A DNA stretch of 64,000 nucleotides from assembly GCF_003574965.1 (NCBI RefSeq), contig NZ_CP032317.1:372001-436000 (forward strand), given 5' to 3'. Made by a program: the position numbers and the translations under genes. Each line of letters opens with the position of its first letter. Within the stretch, counting starts at the first letter, position 1. This document shows positions 16,001 through 24,877 of this stretch, piece after piece. This DNA is from Hymenobacter oligotrophus. GTDB lineage: Bacteria > Bacteroidota > Bacteroidia > Cytophagales > Hymenobacteraceae. Below the pieces are notes generated by a model. That model searched no databases. It was not told the origin of the DNA and saw only the letters and a list, made by a program, of their open reading frames with translations.

Positions 16001-16966
16001 CTACGAGTGCTGCACGATGGCGAAGTACAGCGGCATACCTAGGGTAATGTTGATGGGGAACGTAACGCCTAGTGCCATCGGAATATACAGGCCGGGGTCG
16101 GCTTTGGGTGCCGCTAGGCGCATGGCGGCGGGCACGGCAATGTAGGAGGCGCTGGCGGCCAAAATGGCGAAGATGAAGCGGTTGCCCACGCTATCGGTAA
16201 CCAGGTGGCTGGCCCCAGCCACCAGGCAGCCGTTGAGCACCGGCACCAGCACCGCAAACACCGTTACAAAGCGGCCGTAGCGCGTAAAAGCCGAAAAACG
16301 CCGCGCCGTTACCATGCCCATTTCGAGCAGAAAAATGGCAAGGAAGCCCTTAAAGATGTCGGTGGTAAAGGGCTTGATGCCGTCGGCTTGCTTGGTGTCG
16401 GCAATGAGGCCGATAAACAAGCTGCCGAGCACCATCAGCACGCTGCCGTTGGTGAAGGAGTGCTGAACAATGGAGCGCAAGTTGGACTGCGCATCGTCGG
16501 TGGGGGCTTCGTTGCGCATCATCAGCACCACGCCTACGATGATGGCCGGCGACTCCATCAGGGCCATTACGGCCACCATGTGCCCGCCGAAGTTGAGCTG
16601 CTGCGCCTCCAGAAACGACACCGCCGACACGAACGTAACCGCGCTTACCGAGCCGTAGGCGGCCGCAATGGCGCCCGCGTCGCTGTTGCTCAGGCGCCGC
16701 TTCAGAATGAAGAAGGTGTAGAGCGGAATGAGCGAGGCAATGAGCAAGCCGAAAAGCAACGAGTACAGTATTTCGGTGCTGAAGGGACTGTGCGCCAGCT
16801 CTTGCCCGCCCTTAAAACCGATGGAAAACAGCAGGTACAGCGAAATAAACTTGCTGGTGGTAGGCGGTATCTCCAAATCGCTCTTTACGGCCGTGGCCAC
16901 AATGCCCAAGGCAAAAAACAGCAGTGTGGGGTTGGTGAGGTTGGAGATGAGTAGCTGTAAATCCAT
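16001..16966 (-). CDS. SbtA-like sodium-dependent bicarbonate transporter family protein
   Basis: 321 aa from ATG 16966. Ten or so membrane helices occur in two inverted halves. The text SNLTNPTLLFFALGIVA at the N-terminus, SIGFKGGQELA and MESPAIIVGVVLM match the SbtA (DUF897) family. In cyanobacteria SbtA takes up bicarbonate with Na+ and is controlled by the PII-like SbtB. No sbtB-like gene is adjacent here. In a heterotroph the role may be supplying bicarbonate for carboxylases. Family assignment is firm and the substrate is inferred. Confidence 0.88.
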   Translation of the reverse strand: MDLQLLISNLTNPTLLFFALGIVATAVKSDLEIPPTTSKFISLYLLFSIGFKGGQELAHSPFSTEILYSLLFGLLIASLIPLYTFFILKRRLSNSDAGAIAAAYGSVSAVTFVSAVSFLEAQQLNFGGHMVAVMALMESPAIIVGVVLMMRNEAPTDDAQSNLRSIVQHSFTNGSVLMVLGSLFIGLIADTKQADGIKPFTTDIFKGFLAIFLLEMGMVTARRFSAFTRYGRFVTVFAVLVPVLNGCLVAGASHLVTDSVGNRFIFAILAASASYIAVPAAMRLAAPKADPGLYIPMALGVTFPINITLGMPLYFAIVQHS

Positions 16967-17251
16967 GCGGGAAAATGGGCGGTTCAGACGATGCCCCATG
17001 CCCTAGGTGCCGTGGCCGGTGCCGTAGCGCCGGGTGGCCGGTGTACCTGGGCTGGAAAACGGCCGCAAGTAAGCGAATAATAGTAAAACTATCATCTGTG
17101 ATTATACAGCTTCTTGTTGTGGGTGCCGCCGCTGCTCGCGCCGTGTGGCGTAGTCAAATGCTAGCGTTGCCTGCGTGGGCCTCAGCACCTGCACCGTTGC
17201 CGGGGCCCGCGCAGCGTAGTTCGGGTAACTTTTGCAGCGCCCGCACGCAGC

Positions 17252-18106
17252 TTATGCTTGCGGCTTTTGGCCGCAGACAACCCGCGCGCCAAAATCAATG
17301 GCAGCTTGGTGGTCGGGGTATTTCTGATCAACTAGCTCCATTACTTCGCTCCTGATCTTGGCCTGGGTATTGCTGTCGGCTTTGCTCATGGCAGTTACCA
17401 CGGGCGCAGCCACTTCGTTCATAAACGTCCAGTAGTTGTCGCGGCTGCCGGCTTTTAGCTTGCCGGTTAGCTCCTGCTCGGCTACGTTCACAAGCCCGGC
17501 TTGCCGGAAGATTTCGGCCAACACGCCTGGGCTACCGCACCGGAACATGCCCGGCGCACCGGGCGGCGGTGCCGGCAGCTGCATGTGCTTGCTGATGGTG
17601 CCCATAATCATGGTTACCCAGGGGTTTTGGTCGGGTGTGCCCCACACGGCCGCCGCAATGCGCCCGCCGGGCTTCAGCACGCGCTGCATTTCTTGGGCTG
17701 CCAGCTGCATGTCGGGGAAAAACATAAAGCCCATGCGGCAGCTAATGGCATCGAAGGTGTTGTCGGAGAAGGGTAGCTCGCACACATCGCACGCCACGGT
17801 TTCGTAGTTGCGGATGCCGCGCTTGGCCGCGTTGTCGCGGGCTACTTCCAGCATGCCTTCGGCTAGGTCGGTAATTACCACAAGGCCATCCTTCACGATT
17901 TTGGCAATGGAAAGGCCCGGCTCGCCGGTGCCGGCAGCAATATCCAGCACCACATCGGTGCTGCGAAGCTGCAAAACGCGAATGATTTCGTCGCCCATGG
18001 GCTTCAGCCAGTTCATGGTAAAATCATCCCACTTCCGCCACCCCGGCGAAAACTTATTCCAGGTTTCTTTCTGCTGTTCCCGGATTTGTTCTAGTTGAGC
18101 TTCCAT
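17252..18106 (-). CDS. Class I SAM-dependent methyltransferase (UbiE-like)
   Basis: 284 aa. Motif I is VVLDIAAGTGEPGL, motif II (acidic end of beta2) is VVITDLAEGML, motif III is ACDVCELPFSDNTFD, and post-motif is VLKPGGRIAAAVWG. The central domain fits Methyltransf_11. The C-terminal 110 residues, with PGMFRCGSPGVLAEIFRQAG, resemble cyclopropane or arsenite-type methyltransferases more than canonical UbiE/MenG. Being close to the menaquinone cluster it might be MenG, but the text does not carry the usual MenG signature, so the acceptor is left open. Confidence 0.82.
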   Translation of the reverse strand: MEAQLEQIREQQKETWNKFSPGWRKWDDFTMNWLKPMGDEIIRVLQLRSTDVVLDIAAGTGEPGLSIAKIVKDGLVVITDLAEGMLEVARDNAAKRGIRNYETVACDVCELPFSDNTFDAISCRMGFMFFPDMQLAAQEMQRVLKPGGRIAAAVWGTPDQNPWVTMIMGTISKHMQLPAPPPGAPGMFRCGSPGVLAEIFRQAGLVNVAEQELTGKLKAGSRDNYWTFMNEVAAPVVTAMSKADSNTQAKIRSEVMELVDQKYPDHQAAIDFGARVVCGQKPQA

Positions 18107-18238
18107 GCGGTGCGGCTGTTTGAGGTTGGGGAAATAGGAGACACTGATCCTTGTATAAGATCTTGTTTATCAATCCAAAGCGCAATCACATAAATAGGGG
18201 AGCGGGCAGATGTAGCGTACTTGGTAAGCCTACAAAAG

Positions 18239-18273
18239 CCAGAGCCTACGCACGTTGCCGGCGTAGGCTCTGG
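18239..18273 (-). terminator. Terminator of the cupin gene
   Basis: CCAGAGCCTACGC and GCGTAGGCTCTGG are exact 13-bp arms with a 9-nt loop. On the minus strand they are followed by CTTTTG. It is 33 nt past the cupin stop at 18306. Confidence 0.75.
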
Positions 18274-18305
18274 AGGTGCTGGCAGCGTAATCGACCTAGG
18301 GTTGG

Positions 18306-18860
18306 TTACGCCCTAATGGGATCGGGAGCATCCTGCATGTGCTCGTACTTGCCCAGTAGCTTGCCCAGTTGGTAGGTAGCCGGAATGATGGCCTTCTTCA
18401 CAAACCCGGGTATTTCGGGCAAGTCGTATTCCGATGCGTAGCGCTGCATCAGGTAGGCTCCGTCGAAGCGCTCGGGCTCGGCGGTGCCGCTCTTGTTTTG
18501 GGCGGCGTAAATGGCTGAGAGGAAAAACACGATGGTGTTGGCGGGTTTAATCCAGCCTTCGCAATGCAGCACGTCGTCGCCGGCGTTCCAGAAGCGGTGA
18601 GGCGTACCCCGCTCAAACAGCACCGTATCGCCGGGGCCGGCGTACTGCTTTGGTTGCCCCAGCACCTGGTAGCCAATGCGGCCTTCCAGCACCGTTAGGC
18701 ATTCATCTTGCAGCCAGTGGGTGTGCATCACGGGGCCAATACCCGGCTGCACAAAGTTCTGCACCAGCACCCGGTCGCCATCGGGCTCCGGTTGCACCCG
18801 GTGGAAGATGATTTTTTCGCCAATGCAGTTTTCGATAACGTGCGGGTACGTGATGTTCAT
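18306..18860 (-). CDS. Cupin-domain protein
   Basis: 184 aa. The first cupin motif is seen in GPVMHTHWLQDECLTVLEG (His-His-Glu metal ligands) and the second in PGDTVLFERGTPHRFWN (His ligand), about residues 40-95. A C-terminal helical part (FFLSAIYAAQ, then ATYQLGKLLGKY) is not part of the cupin fold and may pack on a membrane or a partner. Cupins range from dioxygenases to isomerases and binding proteins, so no reaction is named. It is transcribed alone. A hairpin with CCTAGG in its loop (18286-18312) spans the stop codon. Confidence 0.82.
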   Translation of the reverse strand: MNITYPHVIENCIGEKIIFHRVQPEPDGDRVLVQNFVQPGIGPVMHTHWLQDECLTVLEGRIGYQVLGQPKQYAGPGDTVLFERGTPHRFWNAGDDVLHCEGWIKPANTIVFFLSAIYAAQNKSGTAEPERFDGAYLMQRYASEYDLPEIPGFVKKAIIPATYQLGKLLGKYEHMQDAPDPIRA

Positions 18861-19036
18861 CGGGGTAAGAAGAGAGTTGGTTTTACCGTGCTAACCTTGC
18901 CGCAAATGCCCCAGGTAATTGTTGTGCATCAGCGCGTTAGCCTAATGCAAAAGTGCTACATGGTGCGAGCTGTATCAATCGCATAAGTATGTGGTTGCCA
19001 AATGGTTGAGCTGTTAAGGGTGATCGACGCCAACGC

Positions 19037-19097
19037 CACCTAGGCGCAGCAAAGGCCCGCACAACTCGCTTGTGCGGGCCTTTGCTGCGCCTAGGTG
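19037..19097. terminator. Exceptionally long hairpin, 28-bp perfect arms
   Basis: The arms begin CACCTAGGCGCAGCAAAGGC and end GCTGCGCCTAGGTG, exact over 28 bp with the 5-nt loop CTCGC. It lies in the 332-nt gap between the cupin start (18860) and the small secreted gene (stop 19194) and can terminate the latter. CCTAGG forms the base of the stem. Nothing else is recognisable in this gap. Confidence 0.8.
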
Positions 19098-19193
19098 TAG
19101 TGCTTAGCCGGGCTTACTGTTCCTAATGAAGTCGTTTCAACCTCCTGAGCTTCCTGATCGAATTCGAAAAGCAGCGTAGCGTTGTTAGTCGAT

Positions 19194-19526
19194 TTATCGG
19201 TCTGTAGCTACCGAGTCGGGTAGCAACTGGAACGACGTAGCGACAAAACGATTTTTAACCACTTTGCCGCTTACCTCGGCTCGGCGAATGCTGTTGCAAA
19301 AACCGTCTTTGGCGTGCGCGTCGCCGTGGGAGTCGATAGAGGTGCCATCAACGAAATACGCCTTGCCCTCGATGCGCACGGCTAGGTCGCAGCCTTTGCC
19401 GGGCAGCCCCAGGCGGCATTGCCCGCACGATGCTTCTACCACCTGTGTGGGCACGGCAGGAGTGGTTTGGGCCAACGCCGGAGCCGCTAGGCCAGTAAGC
19501 AGCGAAAGAACTGTCAAGAGCTTCAT
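19194..19526 (-). CDS. Small exported Cys-rich protein (DUF6370-like)
   Basis: 110 aa from ATG 19526. The residues before it in the open frame lack a signal. Residues 1-19 are a signal peptide cut after ALAQ. The mature part has EASCGQCRLGLPGKGCDLAV, KAYFVDG and HGDAHAKDGFCNSIRRAEV. Four Cys and two His in this spacing suggest disulfides or a bound metal. I recall this pattern as DUF6370 of Bacteroidota but cannot verify it. It should be periplasmic. It stands alone between the 28-bp hairpin and the menB terminator. Confidence 0.78.
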   Translation of the reverse strand: MKLLTVLSLLTGLAAPALAQTTPAVPTQVVEASCGQCRLGLPGKGCDLAVRIEGKAYFVDGTSIDSHGDAHAKDGFCNSIRRAEVSGKVVKNRFVATSFQLLPDSVATDR

Positions 19527-19574
19527 AGAGCAGGGTTGCAGGCCAGGACTTGAGTACGGTTCGAAAGTAAAAAA

Positions 19575-19601
19575 GGCCCGCATCGGTGTGCGATGCGGGC
19601 C
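19575..19601 (-). terminator. menB terminator
   Basis: GGCCCGCATCG and CGATGCGGGCC pair around GTGTG. The minus strand reads into a TTTTTT run. It lies 21 nt past the menB stop. Confidence 0.88.
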
Positions 19602-19622
19602 AAAGATTACAAGCGCCTGAGC

Positions 19623-20447
19623 TTAGGGGAACTTGGGGTACTTCGAGAAGTCGGGCTTGCGCTTCTCCATGAAGGCGTTTTTGCCTTCTTTGGCTTCTTC
19701 GGAGAGGTAGTACAGCAAGGTGGCGTTGCCGGCCAGCTCCTGAATACCCGCTTGCCCGTCGAGCTCGGCGTTGAACGACGACTTGAGCATGCGCAGCGCC
19801 AGCGGGCTTTTCTCCAGCATCTTGAAGCACCATTCGAGCGTGGTGCTTTCGAGCTGCTCCAGGGGCACTACTTTGTTTACGAGGCCCATGTCGAGGGCTT
19901 CCTGGGCGTTGTATTGGTCGCAGAGGTACCAGATTTCGCGGGCTTTTTTCTGGCCCACGATGCGCGCCAGGTACGAAGCGCCAAAACCACCGTCGAACGA
20001 GCCTACTTTGGGGCCGGTCTGGCCGAAACGGGCGTTTTCAGCGGCAATGGACAGGTCGCACACCACGTGCAGCACGTGGCCGCCGCCAATGGCCCAACCG
20101 GCCACCATGGCCACCACCGGCTTCGGAATGGAGCGGATTTGCTTTTGCAGGTCGAGCACATTCAGGCGCGGAACGGTGTCGTCGCCTACGTAGCCGCCGT
20201 GGCCTCGCACGCTCTGGTCGCCGCCCGAGCAGAAGGCTTGGCCGCCTTCGCCGGTGAGGATGATAACACCGATGTCGGTGCGGTTGCGGCAAATGTCCAT
20301 TGCCTCAATCATTTCCTGCACCGTGAGCGGGGTGAAGGCGTTGTGCACCTGCGGGCGGTTGATGGAGATTTTGGCAATGCCTTGGTAGTAGCTGAACAGG
20401 ATTTCCTTGAATTCCTTGATCGGCGTCCAGGTAACTTGCTGGGACAT
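19623..20447 (-). CDS. menB: 1,4-Dihydroxy-2-naphthoyl-CoA synthase
   Basis: 274 aa, the usual length. Crotonase-fold landmarks are [11 protein letters not shown], the oxyanion-hole segments [12 protein letters not shown] and [19 protein letters not shown], and the MenB-specific [14 protein letters not shown]. It closes the second ring of the naphthoquinone from o-succinylbenzoyl-CoA in the cytoplasm. It begins 9 nt after the end of menD on the same strand, so the two are cotranscribed, and a strong terminator follows. Identification is close to certain. Confidence 0.97.
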   Translation of the reverse strand: MSQQVTWTPIKEFKEILFSYYQGIAKISINRPQVHNAFTPLTVQEMIEAMDICRNRTDIGVIILTGEGGQAFCSGGDQSVRGHGGYVGDDTVPRLNVLDLQKQIRSIPKPVVAMVAGWAIGGGHVLHVVCDLSIAAENARFGQTGPKVGSFDGGFGASYLARIVGQKKAREIWYLCDQYNAQEALDMGLVNKVVPLEQLESTTLEWCFKMLEKSPLALRMLKSSFNAELDGQAGIQELAGNATLLYYLSEEAKEGKNAFMEKRKPDFSKYPKFP

Positions 20448-20456
20448 AGAAGAAGA

Positions 20457-22298
20457 TTAAGCAGAGAAAGCACGGCGCACGGCCGCACGGTATTGTTCGA
20501 AGAAAGCCGCGTTGGTGGCCGAATCGGTGGTGAGTTCGAGCACGGCCGCGTTGCCTTTTTTAGTGGGCGCAAAGAAAACCGGCAACGCCTTATCTAGTTC
20601 GGCGAAGGTGCGGGCGGTGTGGTAACCTAGGCCAAAGTCGCGGGCCGTATTTTCGGCCGTGAGCTGCTGGCGCGTCTCAAAAAACTCCTCCAGCTCGGGC
20701 TGCTGCCGCGGGCCATCAATCAGCCGAAAAATGCCGCCCGCGTGGTTGTTGATGAGGATGATTTTGAGGTTGGGCGTGGGGTAGTTGTGCCAGAACGCGT
20801 TGCGGTCGTAGAAGAACGCCACGTCGCCGGTAAGGAGCACCACCGGGCGCTCGGGGTTGGCGAGGGCGGCACCCACGGCCGTGGAGTTGCAGCCATCGAT
20901 GCCGCTGGTACCGCGGTTGGCAAACACCTCGATGGCTCGCTCGGCCGGCACACCCAGGATGTTGGCGTAGCGCACGGCCATGCTGTTGGCCAAGTGCAGC
21001 GCGGCACGGTCGGGCAGCTGCTGCAAAGCGCGGTAAATAGCCGTAAACTCGTTGAAAGGCTGCTGCGGTTGCTGCATAAACTCCGCCAGGAAGCCGGTAG
21101 CCCAGCCGTTGGCGCGCTGCCACGGCGTAGTAAACGCATCTTTGGGTGCCGCGGCTTCGTCGCGGGCCGAGCCGGGGCCTTGCCACGTAAGGCGAGTTGG
21201 TTTGCTGCCAGCCATAGCAGTGGCCAATTCGGCTTCGGCAGTCTTGGGTTGATCAGCCAACAGCGCCTCGAAAAAAGCAGCCGGCTCCATGCGGATAATG
21301 CGCGTGAGCGAGCGGAACGTGTCGGCCACGGGGCCGGCCTGCTGCACGTGCCAGTGCTGCTGCGGGGCGTAGTCGCGCAGGTAATTTTTGAGCGCCTTCG
21401 AGATGAGCGACTGTCCGAAGGTAATGAGCAGCTCAGGGCGCAAGGCTTCCTTTAGTCCTTGCTCCGGCACAGCCATAAATACGTCCTGCCGACCTAGGGG
21501 CGCGGTGCGCACGTCGTAATCGGGACCGACCGGTAGGTGCACGTTGGCAATCAGGTCGCCCACCACGGGTATTTGGTAGGCTGCACCTAGGCGGCGCAGC
21601 GCCAGCAGCAGGGGTTCGTCGGCGGGGTGTTGGCCGGCCACCACCAGCACGCGCTTGGTTTGGCGCAGCTGCGTACGCAGCACGTCCAACTCGCCTGAGG
21701 GAAGTTGCGGCGCACCGGCAACTTCGCCGCTAATCCTTACGGCCTCGTACTTGATTTCTTCGCCCGCGGCCGGGTAAAAAGGCTCCCGCAGGGGCACATT
21801 CACTTGCACCGGGCCCTGCGGAAACTCCTGCGCTAGGTTGATGGCTTCGTTTACCAACCGTGTGGCGTGCCATTGTGCATCGCGGTGCGCGAAGTCGACG
21901 GGCAACTCAAAGGCCGCCTTGGCGTGGCGCCCGTACAGGTTGGTCTGCCGAATGGTCTGGCCGTCGAGCTGGTCGATCCACTCCGGGGGGCGGTCGGCCG
22001 TGAATATTACCAACGGCACCCGCTGAAAGTACGCCTCGGCCACAGCCGGCGCGTAGTTCAGGCCTGCCGTGCCCGAGGTGCATACCAACGCCACCGGCCG
22101 CCCTTGCGCCTGGGCCAAACCCAGGCCAACGAATGCGGCGGCGCGCTCATCGGGCACCACCCGCACCCGCAGATCGGGGTGGCGGGCAAAGGCAATGGTA
22201 AGCGGCGCCGAGCGCGAACCGGGCGACAACACCACATCGGTGATGCCGTGCTGGGCACAGATCTCGGCGATGTTGTGGATGGGCTGGAGCGTTGACAT
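20457..22298 (-). CDS. menD: 2-Succinyl-5-enolpyruvyl-6-hydroxy-3-cyclohexene-1-carboxylate synthase
   Basis: 613 aa from ATG 22298. A TTG start three codons earlier would overlap the -7 box. This is a ThDP enzyme: the N-terminal Pyr domain has the activating Glu region SPGSRSAPLTIAFARHPDLR, and the C-terminal PP domain has the ThDP-Mg motif TGDVAFFYDRNAFWHN after GTSGIDGCNSTAVGAA. MenD joins isochorismate and 2-oxoglutarate in the first committed menaquinone step. Upstream, the expected partner menF is separated by a RAYT and two REP copies, so menD probably depends on its own promoter (22305-22312). Confidence 0.97.
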   Translation of the reverse strand: MSTLQPIHNIAEICAQHGITDVVLSPGSRSAPLTIAFARHPDLRVRVVPDERAAAFVGLGLAQAQGRPVALVCTSGTAGLNYAPAVAEAYFQRVPLVIFTADRPPEWIDQLDGQTIRQTNLYGRHAKAAFELPVDFAHRDAQWHATRLVNEAINLAQEFPQGPVQVNVPLREPFYPAAGEEIKYEAVRISGEVAGAPQLPSGELDVLRTQLRQTKRVLVVAGQHPADEPLLLALRRLGAAYQIPVVGDLIANVHLPVGPDYDVRTAPLGRQDVFMAVPEQGLKEALRPELLITFGQSLISKALKNYLRDYAPQQHWHVQQAGPVADTFRSLTRIIRMEPAAFFEALLADQPKTAEAELATAMAGSKPTRLTWQGPGSARDEAAAPKDAFTTPWQRANGWATGFLAEFMQQPQQPFNEFTAIYRALQQLPDRAALHLANSMAVRYANILGVPAERAIEVFANRGTSGIDGCNSTAVGAALANPERPVVLLTGDVAFFYDRNAFWHNYPTPNLKIILINNHAGGIFRLIDGPRQQPELEEFFETRQQLTAENTARDFGLGYHTARTFAELDKALPVFFAPTKKGNAAVLELTTDSATNAAFFEQYRAAVRRAFSA

Positions 22299-22304
22299 GG
22301 ACAA

Positions 22305-22312
22305 CAAAGGTA
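22305..22312 (-). promoter_or_regulatory. -7 box TACCTTTG for menD
   Basis: On the minus strand TACCTTTG is a full match to TAnnTTTG, only 6 nt from the menD ATG, so the transcript would be nearly leaderless. It lies between the ATG and the REP palindrome. No -33 TTTG is seen at the right distance because that place is taken by the REP. Confidence 0.5.
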
Positions 22313-22319
22313 GTGGCTA

Positions 22320-22431
22320 AACTGTGGCGCGGAGTGGTACTCCGCGTGGCGCTGCAAGCGCCAATAAAAGATCGTGCAGCACCGGATGGCAGCCTTCCGC
22401 TGCCCGCGGAGTGCCACTCCGCGCCACAGTT
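22320..22431. repeat. REP palindrome downstream of RAYT-1
   Basis: The arms 22320-22346 and 22405-22431 (27 bp, one mismatch) contain TGGCGCGGAGTGGTACTCCG. The asymmetric centre has TGGCGCTGCAAGCGCCAATA. It ends 2 nt from the RAYT stop codon. The same element in the same orientation is at 23021-23134. Confidence 0.9.
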
Positions 22432-22433
22432 GT

Positions 22434-23006
22434 TCACCATTCAGGATTCAGATAAGAAAAGGGCCATTGTTGCCAATCGGCAACCAAGCCCGCTTTTACT
22501 GGATTATGGAGAATGTAGCTGATAACGCGCTGCATTTCCTCACCGCTTCGTCGTACGACATGGTCGTAACTTTCGTCTTGCCAGAAAGGACCGGAGCGCG
22601 CCAGTAGGGCATTGCAGCGCCGGGCAGTACGGGCTTTCAGGCTTTGTAAAGTGTGCACGAAACCGACTGTTTCATTGGCAATAGTGGCCACGAAGTGCAC
22701 GTGATTCGGCATGACGCAATAGGCCCAAAGCGTGTAGTCTTTTGGGTGCCGAAAGTGCAGGGCCTCGCCAACTACATTGGCTAGTTGGGGTAGGCGAAGC
22801 CAATCAGGCCCCACGGCGGGGGCTTTGCTGTCGAGCCATGTATCTGTTTGTCCGTACGTGGGTTGCTGTCCCGTCTTGCTTTGTTCTGAGCGCCATTGTT
22901 CTAGCGCTGCCACTGGCACGGAGCCTGCGAGTCGGAAGGTAACAAACACGGTTTCGTTGGGCGGGAGGATATGCGGTAGGTTGCGCCGATAGTGCGTTAA
23001 GGACAT
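22434..23006 (-). CDS. REP-associated tyrosine transposase, RAYT-1
   Basis: 190 aa from ATG 23006 (an open frame continues to 23198 but through the REP). Y1_Tnp-type HUH single-strand nuclease: the HUH motif is CVMPNHVHFVAT, the catalytic Tyr is in WQDESYDHVVRR, and the family ending is YILHNPVKAGLV. The opening RNLPHILPPNETVFVTFRLAG is typical of Bacteroidota members. RAYTs are domesticated, usually single-copy proteins that nick and bind REP hairpins. This one is bracketed by two direct REP copies inside the menaquinone cluster, between menF and menD. It differs clearly from RAYT-2 at 48374. Confidence 0.92.
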   Translation of the reverse strand: MSLTHYRRNLPHILPPNETVFVTFRLAGSVPVAALEQWRSEQSKTGQQPTYGQTDTWLDSKAPAVGPDWLRLPQLANVVGEALHFRHPKDYTLWAYCVMPNHVHFVATIANETVGFVHTLQSLKARTARRCNALLARSGPFWQDESYDHVVRRSGEEMQRVISYILHNPVKAGLVADWQQWPFSYLNPEW

Positions 23007-23020
23007 AAAAGGGTAGTTAG

Positions 23021-23134
23021 TGGCGCGGAGTGGTACTCTGCGTGGCGCCAACAGCGCCAATAAAGGCTCTGGTACGTTTGAGTCTGGTACCGAATGGCGG
23101 CTTTTGGCCGCCCGCGGAGTACCACTCCGCGCCA
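23021..23134. repeat. REP palindrome upstream of RAYT-1
   Basis: The arms 23021-23042 and 23113-23134 pair as TGGCGCGGAGTGGTACTCTG and near complement, with centre TGGCGCCAACAGCGCCAATA. The orientation is the same as in the copy at 22320, which makes direct flanking repeats. It ends 12 nt before the menF stop (23147). Confidence 0.9.
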
Positions 23135-23146
23135 CAGCTCTGGCTG

Positions 23147-24352
23147 CTAATCCAGCACCGAGCCTACGGTGCGCAGCTTCAGCTCTGTTTCCTGCCACTC
23201 GCGGCTGGGGTCCGATTCGGCCGTGAGGCCCGTGCCGGCGTACAGAATGGCCTCGGTGGGGCGTAACTGCATGCAGCGCAGATTCACGAACAAGCGCGAA
23301 ATGCCCGGCGTAGGCAGGTTCACCGGACCTAGGAAGCCGCTGTAGTAGGTGCGGTCGTAGCCCTCGTGGCGTTGTAAAAAGCTGAGTGCCGCCTCGCGGG
23401 GCATGCCGCCCACGGCCGAGGTGGGGTGCAGCAGGCGCAGCATGTCCGTACCCAGGGTCGGAAAGCGGTTGCGCTTCAGATCGACGCGGAAATCGGTGCG
23501 CAGGTGCAGCAAGTTGCCGGCGGCCACGGTGCGCGGTCCGGTTTCGTCGTAGTCGCGCAAGCGCAATTGCTTAAAGCAATTCACGATGTAGCGCGCCACC
23601 AGGGCTTGCTCCTCAATATCCTTCTGGCGCCACACGGCCGTTTGAGCCGTCATTTCCTCCGTAATAGGCTGCGTGCCCGCTAAAGCCATGGTGCGGAACT
23701 CCGCGCCGTCGATTTCTACCAGAATTTCGGGCGTGGCGCCCAGCCAAGTGCCCGCTTGCGGCGCACTTACCAGCGACACAAACGCCCGAGGGTGCTGGCG
23801 GCACAACGCATCGAAAGCACCTAGGGCATCGAAGCCAGTAGGCAGCGGCCGGCGGGCAGCCCGGCTCGATACGACTTTCGTGACTTCGCCCGCCCGAATG
23901 GCCGCCACGCCCCGCGCCACCAATGCTTCGTAGGCTTCGCGGTCGGTGGTGTGGGGGAAGGGTTGCGGGCTCACGTGCCACGGCAACTCCTCCGGCGCAG
24001 TGGTGTCGTGCAGCACGCGTTGTACGGCAGCGGCCGCTTCGGCCGGCAGGCCATGCGAAAGCGTAAGTTGCTGGCCGGCCGAGAGGTCGAGCACGGCATC
24101 GGCGGGCAACAGCAAGGCCTCGGCCGTGTCGCTGTCCTGAAAAGGGTAAAAGGCAAAACCGGCCTGCGCCGAGGGCTCGAGCGAAGGCGGCAAGCCCGAT
24201 AAGTGCAGAGGGCGCAGGCTGAGCAACAGCACCGGCGCCGTGGCATTGGGCAAGCGCCACAAAGCCACCGAGCCGCCGTGGCGCAAGGCCAGGGCAATCA
24301 GCCGCCGCACGGTGGCGTGCGCAACGGTTTCGGCTACCGCGTGGCTGCTCAC
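23147..24352 (-). CDS. menF: Isochorismate synthase
   Basis: 401 aa with GTG start, overlapping the menI stop by 4 nt (GTGA), so translation is coupled. The C-terminal chorismate-binding domain (about 130-395) shows MALAGTQPITEEM, QKDIEEQALVARYIV, the conserved LLHPTSAVGGMPREAA and HEGYDRTYYSGFLG. The N-terminal third is variable, as is usual. It converts chorismate to isochorismate and feeds MenD. The siderophore-type EntC is the alternative, but linkage to menI, menD and menB supports menaquinone. A REP copy begins right after the stop. Confidence 0.95.
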   Translation of the reverse strand: MSSHAVAETVAHATVRRLIALALRHGGSVALWRLPNATAPVLLLSLRPLHLSGLPPSLEPSAQAGFAFYPFQDSDTAEALLLPADAVLDLSAGQQLTLSHGLPAEAAAAVQRVLHDTTAPEELPWHVSPQPFPHTTDREAYEALVARGVAAIRAGEVTKVVSSRAARRPLPTGFDALGAFDALCRQHPRAFVSLVSAPQAGTWLGATPEILVEIDGAEFRTMALAGTQPITEEMTAQTAVWRQKDIEEQALVARYIVNCFKQLRLRDYDETGPRTVAAGNLLHLRTDFRVDLKRNRFPTLGTDMLRLLHPTSAVGGMPREAALSFLQRHEGYDRTYYSGFLGPVNLPTPGISRLFVNLRCMQLRPTEAILYAGTGLTAESDPSREWQETELKLRTVGSVLD

Positions 24353-24795
24353 GATTGCGGCGCTTTAGCGGCCGGCAAGTCAATCACGGCCATGGTAATG
24401 CGGCTGATGCACACCAGGGCGTCGGTTTCTTCGTGCCGAATCCGGATTTCCCACACCTGCGTGGAGCGCCCCACATGAATGGCTTCGGCGCGGCCCACCA
24501 CGTAGCCCGAGCGCACCCCTTTCAGATGGTTGGCGTTGATTTCTAACCCCACGCAAGCCTGCCGCGTACGGTCTACTTGCAGCACTGCCCCAATACTGCC
24601 CAGCGTTTCGGCCAAGGCCACCGAGGCGCCGCCGTGGAGCAGCCCCATCGGCTGATGCGTGCGGTGATCCACGGGCATCCGGCCTTCAATCATTCGCTCG
24701 CCCACAGCCGTGAGCTCAATGCCCAAGGTTTCGCCCATGGTGTTGCGGCACCACGCGTTGAGTTCGGCAAGGGTAGGGAAGGAGGCAGGCAGCAT
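24349..24795 (-). CDS. menI: Hotdog-fold thioesterase, probable DHNA-CoA thioesterase
   Basis: 148 aa. The hotdog core carries HRTHQPMGLLHGGASVALAE, with the catalytic acid (Glu in ALAETLGSIGA) after the HGG turn as in the YdiI/EntH group, and VGLEINANHLKGVRSGYV. This group hydrolyses 1,4-dihydroxy-2-naphthoyl-CoA in bacteria that use menaquinone. First gene of the men cluster and translationally coupled to menF. The general PaaI-type annotation is safe and the MenI role follows from the neighbours. Confidence 0.85.
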   Translation of the reverse strand: MLPASFPTLAELNAWCRNTMGETLGIELTAVGERMIEGRMPVDHRTHQPMGLLHGGASVALAETLGSIGAVLQVDRTRQACVGLEINANHLKGVRSGYVVGRAEAIHVGRSTQVWEIRIRHEETDALVCISRITMAVIDLPAAKAPQS

Positions 24796-24877
24796 CGCGT
24801 ATCAGCAAAAAATGTTCGGCGGCCCGCAAAGCAGTACTTTCGGGCCCTTATTCAACAAAACTACGCCCCGAAACTGC

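Noticed and set aside
17252-18106. Methyltransferase as MenG/UbiE of the menaquinone pathway
   Set aside because: Only the general SAM motifs match. The C-terminal half differs from MenG in my memory, and it is not joined to the men cluster. Kept as a methyltransferase without a named substrate.
19593-20597. 334-aa plus-strand open frame over menB and menD
   Set aside because: Antisense shadow of two certain genes. The translation has the HRxG/VHLR pattern seen in all antisense frames here.
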